Assembly (NCBI GenBank): GCA_016802295.1
Contig: JAESIW010000180.1
Location: forward strand, 444,752 to 508,751
Origin: Brachionus rotundiformis
Taxonomy: Eukaryota > Rotifera > Eurotatoria > Ploima > Brachionidae
DNA length: 64,000 nucleotides
Direction of reading: 5' to 3'
Under the pieces are notes generated by a model that searched no databases, was not told the origin of the DNA, and was given only the letters and a program-made list of their open reading frames with translations. The translations under genes were made by a program, and so were the position numbers. This document shows, piece by piece, positions 36,739 to 46,345 of this stretch. How positions within the stretch are numbered: the stretch's first letter is position 1; each line of letters begins with the position of its first letter.

Positions 36739-38424
36739 TTTTGATAAAAGCAAAAAGAAAATTATTTTAAAAATTTTATTTATATATATTTTTTTAAGTT
36801 TCTAAGCAAATTTTATACCAAGACATTCGTAAATAATTTCTTCAAAAGATTAAATTTTCAATTTTAAAAATTAATAGTCTTTAATTTAAAATAAATTTTT
36901 ATACGGTTAAAAAGGTTAATCAGTCATTTAATAAATTAATTGTGTTTGAATTTTTTTTTAAGGATATATTTTCAAATAATTTTTAAATAAAGAAAAATAA
37001 TGAATTGGGTTTACCACAATATTAAAAAAAGGGTACCTATTAATTGAGAAGTTAAGATTTATGATCCTGAAAATTAACAGTCTGTCTAGTTGTTTACCTC
37101 TTACCTTATGTGTCCTGTTAGGTTGTGGCCATTGTCTGAAATCTTAATTAAGCTTAATTTTTTAATTATATTGATATTACTCAGACCTTAATTTGTGTTA
37201 CTAATTGGGGAGTTTTAATTGTTCAAAAATATATGATAACATACTAGCCAGTTTTACAATAGTTTAACTGTGCTAAAAACTAGACATAGTAACTGCCAGT
37301 GAAGAGACCAAATATAGAAAGAAATTTAGAGGTTTTTGAAATAAAAAAATAAAAAACTATTTCCCAATACTGGTAGAAGCTCAAGTAAAATTGAGAAAAA
37401 AAATTATAGAAATATTATCTTAAGTTAACATTCTTTGAGTATTGAACTTTATTTTTTAATTATTTAAATTAATTATTAAAAAAAAATTTATTCTTAAATT
37501 AATTGAACAATTGGATATTCAAATATCAGATGTACAAGACTTGGACAAAGACTCGCAGGCTTATGTACCCGCCATACAACTCGTCTGCAGACTACGTGAA
37601 AGACCACATGCACATATTATACATTTGGCTTCCACCACCTTCTTTATTTTCATCAGGACTTGGAATCTGCGGATTTATGGTGACTGCTTTTTTTCAAAAT
37701 TACATCCTTTTTATATCCTTTTGTCAACATGAGCCATTTATACCAATTTAACTAATTTAGTTATTTTATTCAAATAAAATAGAAATAAAAATAATAATTT
37801 TTTCCTTTACTACCATTCATTGTGAATGTAAAATAATTTCTAGTTTTAATTCTAACTTTTATGTGTCCAAAAGCGTAATTACTCAGCAAATCATCGATCT
37901 TTGCGCCAACCTAACAATTAAGTATCGTACTGAATTTTATATACATCGGCAATATGGAATAATTAATTTCTGTTTAAAAAATTAAATTAAAAATTTTGGA
38001 AATGATATGAATATTTTTATTTATGATTTTAATAAGTGGGTTTTTAATCACTCTTTGATTACTTGTGCTTTACTTTGTGCTTTTTGGCAAAAAAAGAGTG
38101 TCCACAACTTTCAAAAAGTTCTCTTAAATAATTTACCAATATTAATAAAGTTAAATTACAAGGAAAATAGATCAGTGATACCGAATTGTGATTAAAATGG
38201 TATCAAGGGCTTTTGAGCTTATATTTTTTTCTTTAATTTAAGTGCATTTTTCAAATTTATTATCAACTTGAAAGTTAAAATTTAAATTAAGCCTAAATGA
38301 TAAAATAAATAAAAAATGATGATCAAATCTATCTTATATTCATGTGACAATTGCAAAGCTATTTTAAAATTATTTAATGTTTAGATATCATGAGAATTAA
38401 TTTATTTTTTCTTAATTTAAAAAA
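36739..38424. other. Spacer between divergent genes
   Basis: This spacer separates the RING-like gene (-) and zinc transporter B (+), so it should hold both promoters. It also contains the doubtful small frame at 37530. No repeats were noticed. Confidence 0.4.
37530..37751 (+). CDS. Doubtful small membrane-protein ORF
   Basis: This 73-codon frame starts MYKTWTKTRRLMYPPYNSSA and contains a hydrophobic stretch (SLFSSGLGICGFMVTAFF). Its base composition is less AT-rich than the surroundings, which is why it is listed. A second frame over the same bases is also open, which weakens the case. It could be a single exon of an unassembled gene or a mobile-element relic. Confidence 0.25.
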   Translation: MYKTWTKTRRLMYPPYNSSADYVKDHMHILYIWLPPPSLFSSGLGICGFMVTAFFQNYILFISFCQHEPFIPI

Positions 38425-39523
38425 ATGGAATCAATAGCTCAAAAAAGACCTAGACGGTTCTTAACAAAAACTGTCTTATTAATCATAGTTATATGCATGA
38501 CTTCAATCTTTTGTGTAGCTGAGCTAGTTGCGGGTCATATGAGCAATTCCAATTCACTTATAGCCGATTCATTTCATATGTTGAGTGATATAGTGTCTCA
38601 AATTATTGGCTTAGCAGCAGTCAGATTCTCGAAAAGAGATTCTTCTAAGAAAAACACATTCGGCTGGTCAAGAGCTGAGGTCTTAGGTTCATTGGTAAAT
38701 GGTGTATTTCTTTTAGCTCTATGTTTTACAATTGTGATTGATTCAGTGACTCGTTTTCTAGATCCTGAACCTTTGGAAAGAATAGAACTAGTGCTTGGTG
38801 TAGGTGGCGGAGGCCTGGCGCTCAATTTAATAGTCCTGGCCCTTTTTCTAATTCAACGATACCAGAGCAAAGAGAAAAACATGAACCTGCACGGCGTTTT
38901 TTTAAATGCATTGGGCGATTCATTGGGTTCAGTAGCTGTGATAATCAGTGGTTTGGTTAGCTATTTTGCGCACCCTAAGGGCGAGCTTGATGTTAAATGG
39001 AAGCTTTATATTGATCCAATTTTGAGTTTAATCATCGCTGGTATAATAACCTCAACCACAATACCATTGATAAAAAATTCCAGCGTCATCCTTCTACAAG
39101 GTGTTCCTCTAACTTGTGACATTGACGAGATTAAAAAAAAGATCTCTGAAATCCACGGTGTTGTCGATATTCATCACTTTCATGTGTGGAGTTTAAATTC
39201 GAATAAACTTGTGGCAACAGCGCATGGTAAAATCTAGATATCTCTCATTTACTTTGTTTATTTGAATTATTGACTTTTTAGTAATGCTCACAGGTGATTA
39301 TGATGAAAAGACTAAATGGCAAGTGGTCGAAAAAATTAAGAAGATTCTTCATAAAGAAAATATTCATTTGACAACAATTCAGCTTGAGCATGACGAAGCG
39401 GCAATAGAGTCATGTGATGAAGAATGTCCAGAGCATATAAAGGAAAATAAGCCATCAAAGAGCAAATTAAGACATTTGAATCGCTTAAGAAAACATTCTG
39501 ATCTAATATATAAGCGATTTTGA
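38425..39523 (+). CDS. Zinc transporter B (SLC30A/ZnT family)
   Basis: Exons are 38425-39226 and 39282-39523, with a 55-bp phase-1 intron; about 347 aa. It has the same fold and intron position as transporter A at 13119. TM2 carries SFHMLSD (HxxxD). TM5 reads LHGVFLNALGDSLGS, where the canonical histidine is replaced by Asn (Ser in copy A). The loop before TM5 is very short (QSKEKN). The C-terminal domain (HGVVDIHHFHVWSLN, then HVMLTGDYDEKTKW) is intact, with a Cys-containing end (SCDEECPEHIKENKPSK) that could bind metal. It is expected to move Zn2+ or a related divalent ion out of the cytosol. It lies upstream of tetraspanin B, as copy A lies upstream of tetraspanin A. Confidence 0.93.
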
Positions 39524-40133
39524 TTTTTTTTAATAAAATTAATATAGGAAATATTTTATTAAATTTAATATTTATCTGGAAAAAGTTGAATTTATACATT
39601 ATTTATGATTTACTTTTACTGTAATTTTTATGAAAAGTTTATTTTTTTCTTAAATAAATTTTTAAATTAAATCAGACTTTAATAGTAACAAAATACAAGT
39701 CAATAATTCTTAAAAGTTTATGCTATTTACCAAAATGGTAACTATTTGCTTTATTTTCAGTGACATTTTTTTGACTAAAAATAAAATGTTCTTATCAAAA
39801 ATTTTTTTTACCAATGATTTATAAACTCTTAATTTAGCATGAAAATACAGTTGTCTTTTGGGTGGTCAAGCTATTGGAGCACTCTCTTTGCATTAATCGC
39901 CGTTCAAGCTTGGTTTTGAGACTATTCACATCTGAGCATCACTGTTTAGTAATTTTTTCCATGTGTTTACCACTATATTGAATAACAAATATGATCTTGG
40001 AAGACATTAAATGATTCAGTGTGTCTCTAGATTTCTTGACCACGGTTCAAGATGGTCTCAAGAAATTTAAATCAAGAAATGATGAAAATCAATTTGAACC
40101 ATTGGCATAATCATTTTTATACAAAAAAAATTT
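39524..40133. other. Spacer with decayed LINE tail
   Basis: On the minus strand, about 40080-39840 gives VVNTWKKLLNSDA and later KPSLNGD, resembling the conserved VVN.WN.LP tail of jockey/CR1 RT proteins. Stops are frequent. The rest is AT-rich. Confidence 0.5.
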
Positions 40134-40680
40134 TACCGTAAACCCTAAAATTGTGTCTATATTGAAGAATCTAGACCCCTAGATGACAGAATATTTTCTT
40201 CAAATTAAATATTTTATAAGGATCTAAATATGCTTTACACGAAAGCAGCGGTTTTGTGAAGTTCAGTACAAAAGAACCGAACAAAGTGTAAAAAAATGAA
40301 ATAACTTTTTTTCTAAAAGTTTAAAATTAATTCTGTGGATGCAGAATGGTGCAACATTCTAAGTTGCATCAACTGTAGAAGTCTGCTAATGATGTGCAAA
40401 ATCTCTGCAAAATGCACTACACTCGATTATATTGAAATTTAATTTCTGTTGAACTCTGCAAAATTAGCAGACATAGATATTTGATGCAACTTTGAATGTT
40501 GCACCATTCTGCATTTACAGAATTAAGTTTAAACCTTTAGAAAAAAAGTTATTTCATTTTTTTACACTTTGTTCTGTTCTTTTTGCCATTTTGTACTGAA
40601 TTTCACAAAACCAAAGCAGCATGGATAGAACTTTTGATTAGTTTTAAAAAAGGGGGGTCTTAGGGGCGCACTTATTTGCG
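40134..40680 (+). mobile_element. TA-flanked MITE, copy 3, split by another MITE
   Basis: The left part (40134-40249) and right part (40613-40680) match copies at 8213 and 52297. A 363-bp element is inserted between them and duplicates 8 bp of this MITE. The copy has lost ~17 bp just inside its left end and its right terminus after CACTTATTTGCG, so it is the most decayed of the four. Confidence 0.9.
40250..40612. mobile_element. Nested hAT-type MITE (8-bp TSD AAAGCAGC)
   Basis: This 363-bp palindromic element starts GGTTTTGTGAAGTTCAGTAC and ends with the near complement. The arms extend ~140 bp each, including the CATTCTGCAT and GTTGCATCAA blocks. AAAGCAGC is directly repeated at 40242-40249 and 40613-40620, which is an exact 8-bp duplication of the host MITE sequence. 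A partial diverged copy lies at about 41226-41292. There is no coding. Confidence 0.95.
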
Positions 40681-42388
40681 TCTTTTTAAATTAATGACCC
40701 ATTTATGTGTAGTATAAAAATCAAACAATTTGACATCAGAAAAGTCAACTATGAAGACATTTCGCTTGCTAATAAAAACGAACTTGATTAAATTATCTCT
40801 ATTCTTTTCTCAAAAAGAGGGAGAAGAGGAGAGGAATAAAAGTGTATAAGTTAGTTTTTTATTGTATAGTAAGTATGAATTAAATAATCAAAATTAAAAT
40901 AAAATACAGATGTAAGCTGAAACTAAAAATTACATATTCAGTAGAGATTAAGTCAAAAATGCATATTGAGCATTATCTAATGGATTTACTAGTAAAACAT
41001 ACTTTTCTTGATTTTTAAGAAAAAGAATCATTAATTTGTTACGTTTTGTTCTAATAAATTTTTTTGAAAAGTCCTTACAAGTGTTGATGATTGAATTTTT
41101 ATTTTTTCTAATTAATATTTTGAATAAAAATTTTAATTTTACGTGAACTGAATTATTCACCTATTGGGTTCACATGCGTTGCAAACGTTCACATGAACGA
41201 CTGGACCAAGTTTCATTGAATTTGGAAAAACTTGGCTGTAGTGCATTTTGCAGAGATTTTGCACATCACTTGCAGACTTTAACTATTGATGCAACTTTGA
41301 ACCAAATTTCTCTAATATCGAATGATCTTTAAAACATTTTTGACTCTTTTCCAAAAGTTTTATTTAACACTAATAAGCCTGACTGATTAATCAAAAAAAT
41401 TTCAAATTAAAATATCAAAAGAAATAGGAAAAATTTATTTAAAATATGATTAAAAAATTTAAGTATTACGAGTTGATTTTAAGTTTTTTTGAGTAATTTT
41501 TGATAACTTCATTTCTTTGAGTTAATATTCAAGTTTAAATTTTTTAAAAAGGACTTTTAAAAACCTCTCGGGCAATAATATGATGCCGGAACCATGGCAA
41601 AGTAGGAGATCGGGATTCCAGGACTTCATATCTGAGAAAAGCATTTCCATCTTTTCTAAATTGAGTTATTTCATCTGAACCCTGTTCAAATTGGCAAATG
41701 GAAACTCAGAACCATCTAGGATGATTTTGATGCTTCCTATATTTCAATAGAACTGGTCTGGAGCAATAATAAAGAGAATTTTAACAAAAATAATGGATGC
41801 CAATAGAATTCCAATAGTCGCTACAACAAGCAAATATAAATTCCTTTTGCCAGAATCATAGCATGCCCCTTTGCGTTATCTTCATCGTCATTTGGGAAAT
41901 TTATTATTTACCACTTTTTCTAAACAATTCCATTAAACTGAATGTAGTCTAGTGATTTTTTTTGAATAAAAATATTATGTCAAATAGCTAGGTAAAAAAA
42001 AAAAATTTTAATTAATTTTTTATTTCAATTTATCTTAAAAAATTTCAAAATTGTAATATTTAATATATGAATTAACAACAAAAAAAACAAAATTTAACGA
42101 ATAGGACTAAGAAATTTATTCATAAATTTGAACAACAGTCATTTTAAAAAAATAAATCATATATTTTTATGTTGAATAATGAATAATTTTTTTTAATAAA
42201 TAAAGGTAAATTAAATGAGTCTTTAATAATTTATTTTGAAAACAAATCCAAAAGCAAATATTGTCGAGAAATTATGTAATTTTCAAATTTCCTCCCTTCA
42301 TCATCTAGCCTAGGTTACATTGAAAAAATCATAAAAATCTATTATGATTCTTGCGCAAATTTTCAACTAGTAGAGAAAATTTAAAAAA
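40681..42388. other. Spacer upstream of tetraspanin B
   Basis: It contains a partial copy of the nested MITE (about 41226-41292: TGCATTTTGCAGAGATTTTG and adjoining bases). On the minus strand, 41850-41740 encodes an isolated hydrophobic segment (VVATIGILLASIIFVKILF, stop soon after) that could be a terminal exon, but no upstream exon was found. The rest is AT-rich. Confidence 0.4.
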
Positions 42389-43282
42389 ATGAGAAAATTA
42401 TCCCGTCAATCTGATCAGATTTATGTAGATGAGACAATGGTAAACAAATCCATCAAAGTAACCTCGTATCTAATCAATGTCAACAATCTGTTGCTGTTTG
42501 GTATAGGCTTAATACTTTTCATTGTCGGCATCCTCTATTTGACAATCTACAGATACAGCTACTCGTTCACAATTTTCTCCATAGACCTTCTTGCAGGACT
42601 TTTTTTGAGCACAGGATGCATCTTATGTGCACTTGGTATATGCGGCATTTTTCTCCTAAAGCCTCTTGGTCGACCGGTCTATGGCATTCTATTCGCACTA
42701 CTAGTCTTTTTTTTCTTTCTTATGATTTTCATTTTGGGCGTGATCGGCCTCAGTATGAACAACAATGACCAATTTATGTACCAAACCAAAGAGAACATGA
42801 TGAAAACAGCCAAAAAGTATGATGAATCCAACCTCAATAGACATGAGACCAAAAAAATAAATTGGGTTCAGCGCAGATTTTCGTGCTGTGGTGTCGATTC
42901 TTACAATGATTGGAAGTCACTGATCACTTTCCAAGGAAGAAATGGTCCAGTCAAGTTTTACGAAAAGTACCAAAACAAGTATCCTTACATTGACGATGTG
43001 CCTGATTCGTGCTGTATCAATCAAATGAAAAACTGTGGCAAAAACATAAATGTATTTGGCCGTGAAAGATCGCTTATTCTCAATACCAAAGGATGTCTAA
43101 ATTTGTATTATAATTCATTTTCCAAAGATGTAACATTTTTATGTACACTAGCCATAACTGTTTCGATCATTTTGCTCATTTTGGTCATTCAGCTATTCGG
43201 AATATTCGCTCTGATAAAAAGAAATGCTGATCTGGCAGTACAAAATTTTGAGCAAAGTGAACATAGAACATTTTTAAAATAA
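42389..43282 (+). CDS. Tetraspanin B
   Basis: This is a single-exon gene of 297 aa. It has four membrane helices and a large extracellular loop with RRFSCCGVDSYNDW (CCG), VPDSCC and a later KGCLNLYY cysteine, all standard for tetraspanins. It is paralogous to tetraspanin A (21032): the same loop architecture, a similar TM1 (FGIGLILFIVGILYLT versus FGMGLILVIIGILYLT), and no intron in either. The C-terminal tail is longer than in A and polar. It likely acts as a membrane scaffold; partners are unknown. Confidence 0.94.
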   Translation: MRKLSRQSDQIYVDETMVNKSIKVTSYLINVNNLLLFGIGLILFIVGILYLTIYRYSYSFTIFSIDLLAGLFLSTGCILCALGICGIFLLKPLGRPVYGILFALLVFFFFLMIFILGVIGLSMNNNDQFMYQTKENMMKTAKKYDESNLNRHETKKINWVQRRFSCCGVDSYNDWKSLITFQGRNGPVKFYEKYQNKYPYIDDVPDSCCINQMKNCGKNINVFGRERSLILNTKGCLNLYYNSFSKDVTFLCTLAITVSIILLILVIQLFGIFALIKRNADLAVQNFEQSEHRTFLK

Positions 43283-44119
43283 AATATTTATATTAAGATC
43301 TGATTAGTTATATTATTTGTATTTTTTAAATTGATGTAAATTGAATTTATATGTAATTTTTGAATAAATTAGTTCACAAATAATTTTTTTCTTTTTAAGC
43401 CTATAAAATGAATCAATACAAAAGAAAAAAGTTTAATAAATTAAGCTATTAAATTATATGTTATATAATGTTTGGAAAATATTAACTTTTATTAAAATAA
43501 TATTAGAAATAAAAAATTAAATTGCATTAATGTCTTAGCACTTTTAGTACTTTTGGTACTTAATGGTATTCGTTTTTTAGTATTTAAAATTATTGCTTAA
43601 ATTTAAAATTTAAATAAACCGAACCATATGTAAAAATAAAATGTTGGTTTTATTATACATTTATATATTGCGGTTTACAGAATTATAAAAACCACAAATT
43701 ACAAAAAGTACTAAAAGTAGTGGACTGTTGATCGAATTTATGTAGACTGTATTTGATCATAAAGATTATTAAATCTTTTCTTGAGTAAGCTAATTTAGTT
43801 AACATTTTGATTTACCAATGGTTAACCAGATAAAATATGTGCCAATTTACTTTTAGCTATTTTTCCAGTTTTTAATTTTTTTTTCAAGAAAATAGCTAAA
43901 AATAGAATTAAATTTTTTTTAATAATATTGACTTGAGGCCTCGAGGCGTTTATTGAAATAAAAATAAAAATATAAGTCATTTTACGTTCCTAACTCGATT
44001 CAATAGACACCATATGAATTCTTCATCGAGGAACAGATGTCATTTCTATTTATTTCCATCCAATCTTTTGCTTTTTTTCCCTGTTTCTTTTTTTAGTTCA
44101 TGTCGTCTTCATTTCAGTG
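43283..44119. other. Spacer with weak inverted repeat
   Basis: An imperfect palindrome at about 43540-43740 pairs CTTTTAGTACTTTTGGTAC with GTACTAAAAG near 43705. No coding is seen. Confidence 0.35.
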
Positions 44120-44975
44120 AGCCTCGAGGTGTTCAGCCTTTTTTATTTCGAGGTCTCTAGTAATGAGTCTACTGTCTCAGATTCGACTATGTCATCTAGT
44201 AGGCTGATCCATAATTTAGCTGTCCAATTGATGTAGAATTTGTGTCTTTGCTGACAAGATGCCACGATCTCACGCCGTAGTTGACCTCTTTTCGTGCCTC
44301 TCATCATCTTTGCTCTTGTTGACTTAAAATAGTTAAATTAAGTCACAACATTGTCGTCTTGCTTTCAGAGATGTAAGACCCATCCGCTCAAGTCTGCTCT
44401 TGTACTCCATCCCTTTTATAGCATTGGGGACTCTCGCTACTCTGAACTTTTTCAAGCGTGTTAATATCTCTCCTGAGGTACGGGTTTCAATCCGACACTG
44501 AAAACTCCAAATGCGGACAAATGTAGGTGCGATAGAGTGAGGCCCATAGTTCCACATCCTTAGACACGAATGCATTTTTTAGCATTCCTAGAACTTGATT
44601 TTCCTTTGATGCGGCATGGGCGGACTGTGAGATGAACTTAAAATCAGGCGTAAGAATGATGCCCAGGTCGCGTTCTTCATATGTATTTTGAAGCTTAATG
44701 CCTTTTTAATTTCAAGGGCTTAGGTAAGTCATTAATGAAGATTGCGAAGAGAATTGGTCCTAACACACTACCCTAAGGTAAACCCGAGGTGACATCTTTC
44801 CAATTAGAATCGTATGGGCCTAGAACTACACACTGCTTCCAACTCTTTAAGTAGAGTTTAATCCAGTCGGGAAGTTGACCATGGATACCAACAGTTCTTA
44901 GCCTATGTATTAACCTACCATGACATTTGCCAAACTCAATATCGCAGGAAGAGATGAGGTGCTGAGAGATAAATT
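44120..44975 (-). pseudogene. CR1/jockey-type LINE relic
   Basis: Reading leftwards from 44975 gives FGKCHGRLIHRLRTVGIHGQ, LPDWIKLYLKSWKQCV and SVLGPILFAIFINDLPKPLK. The FADD-containing middle is missing. YEERDLGIILTPDFKFISQS follows, then EILTRLKKFRVARVPNA, RLERMGLTSLKARRQ and a tail with QLRREIVASCQQRHKFYINW. It is an internally deleted, frame-broken RT. G+C is clearly above the flanks, so it is younger than other relics here. Confidence 0.92.
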
Positions 44976-45378
44976 GAAAATATGAACAAGTGGCCGAACG
45001 ATTGTCTTTAGTTATGCAAAATATGTTTATTCCAATTTGGCGCCCTAATCTAAGGAACTGAAACTTATATTGGTTTCTGAACTATATTTATTTATTAAAA
45101 GTAAAAGTCTAGATTAAAAATTTCAACATTATTTTAAAAATTAATTTTTGCAATTAAAATTCATAACAGATAATAAAAATTTATGTGATAATTAGAGGCA
45201 TCTCTACTTGATGATCAAAATATTTTGAAAATTATTCCGTTTATTTATTTTTCATAAAGATAAATAATTAAAATTTTATTTGAAAAAAATTAATTAGATA
45301 GCATAATCTAGAATTGTGTAATTAAGTTTTTAAAAATATCTTAGAGGAATATTCTAGTTTATTAAGAAATATCAAAGA
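44976..45378. other. Spacer upstream of eIF4E-like gene
   Basis: This is AT-rich sequence; no promoter motif can be singled out. Confidence 0.35.
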
Positions 45379-45949
45379 ATGATTGAAACAGCTGAAAACA
45401 AAGATTATGAGCTAGAAAGTCAGTGGACTTTCTATATAGATAGCAATGAAGGCCTTTCAAAAGGAAGCGATTTTCAAAACAACTTAAAAAAAATGGGAAC
45501 TTTTAATACAGTAAAGACATTTTGGTCTTATTATAATAATTTGCCTGACGTATCACTACTTGCAATTGGATTATCTTATCATTTGATGAAAGGAGATTTG
45601 CCACCAATACGAGAAAGTGAACAAATTAGCAATGGTGGCCAGCTTAAGTTAAAATTTAAGAGTCAATTTTCTGTAATTTAGTTCTCTTACTTTTTAAAAT
45701 TCTAATTTAAAATTTCAGTCTGAAATTTGGCTTGAAATTCTCATGTTGATTATCGGAGAGCAATTGAGTAAATTGTTAAATGAAAATAATGATGATTTTA
45801 TTGGAATAAGATTTGGACGCAGAAAGGGAAATGATTTAGTCCAAATTTGGAACAAAAATTCTGCATCTATTGATCATAAAAAAGTTGTTGACAAAATTAA
45901 GGAATTATTTCCAAATAAGATTGTAGATTATGAATATAAAAGTATTTAG
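45379..45949 (+). CDS. eIF4E-like protein, closest to class III (eIF4E3)
   Basis: Exons are 45379-45672 and 45719-45949 with a 46-bp phase-0 intron; 174 aa, shorter than usual because the N-terminal tail is nearly absent. Family landmarks are LESQWTFYID, NLKKMGTFNTVKTFWSYYNN, LSYHLMKGDLPP, SEIWLEILMLIIGEQ and VQIWNKNSAS. Overall wording is nearest to eIF4E3. Cap-pocket residues differ: the position of human eIF4E Trp56 is Phe (SDFQNNL), the Trp102 position is Arg (PPIRESEQ, with the next Glu kept), and GGxW becomes GGQL. The Trp166 equivalent (QIWN) and the FW pair used for eIF4G/4E-BP binding remain. It should bind mRNA caps weakly or in an altered way. It may be a functional class III protein or a diverging paralogue. 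Confidence 0.88.
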
Positions 45950-46343
45950 CCTAAATATAAATATTTTTTTTTGTTTTTGTTGTAAAATTTTCATTAGGTT
46001 TCAGAGAATTAAATGAACAATTTAGCCAAGAATATAGTAAAAGGATGCCTAATAAAAACTATTACAGTTAATAATATTTTTACTTCTATTATATAAAATA
46101 TGATTTAAAAATCAAAACTTTAAATTTTAGCAATTAAAATTTTTTATCATATCATCAAGATAAAAATTAAATTTTTTTATTCTATCTATCGAAATAGTCC
46201 CATATTGGTTTCTTTTTTGTCTTAATGATTATAATAAGGTTTGACTAATACTCAAATCTCAGTGCCTTTAAACAATCTTGTTGGTACAAGACGTGGTTAG
46301 CTCTCGATTGAGAAACTATTTATTAAAAAAAAAATTATGTGAA
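45950..46343. other. 3' flank of eIF4E-like gene
   Basis: This is AT-rich sequence with nothing recognised up to the Tc1-type element. Confidence 0.35.
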
Positions 46344-46345
46344 TA

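Noticed and set aside
41740..41880. Hydrophobic minus-strand segment (VVATIGILLASIIFVKILF)
   Set aside because: It could be a terminal exon, but no upstream exon, start or paralogue was found; mentioned only in the spacer entry.
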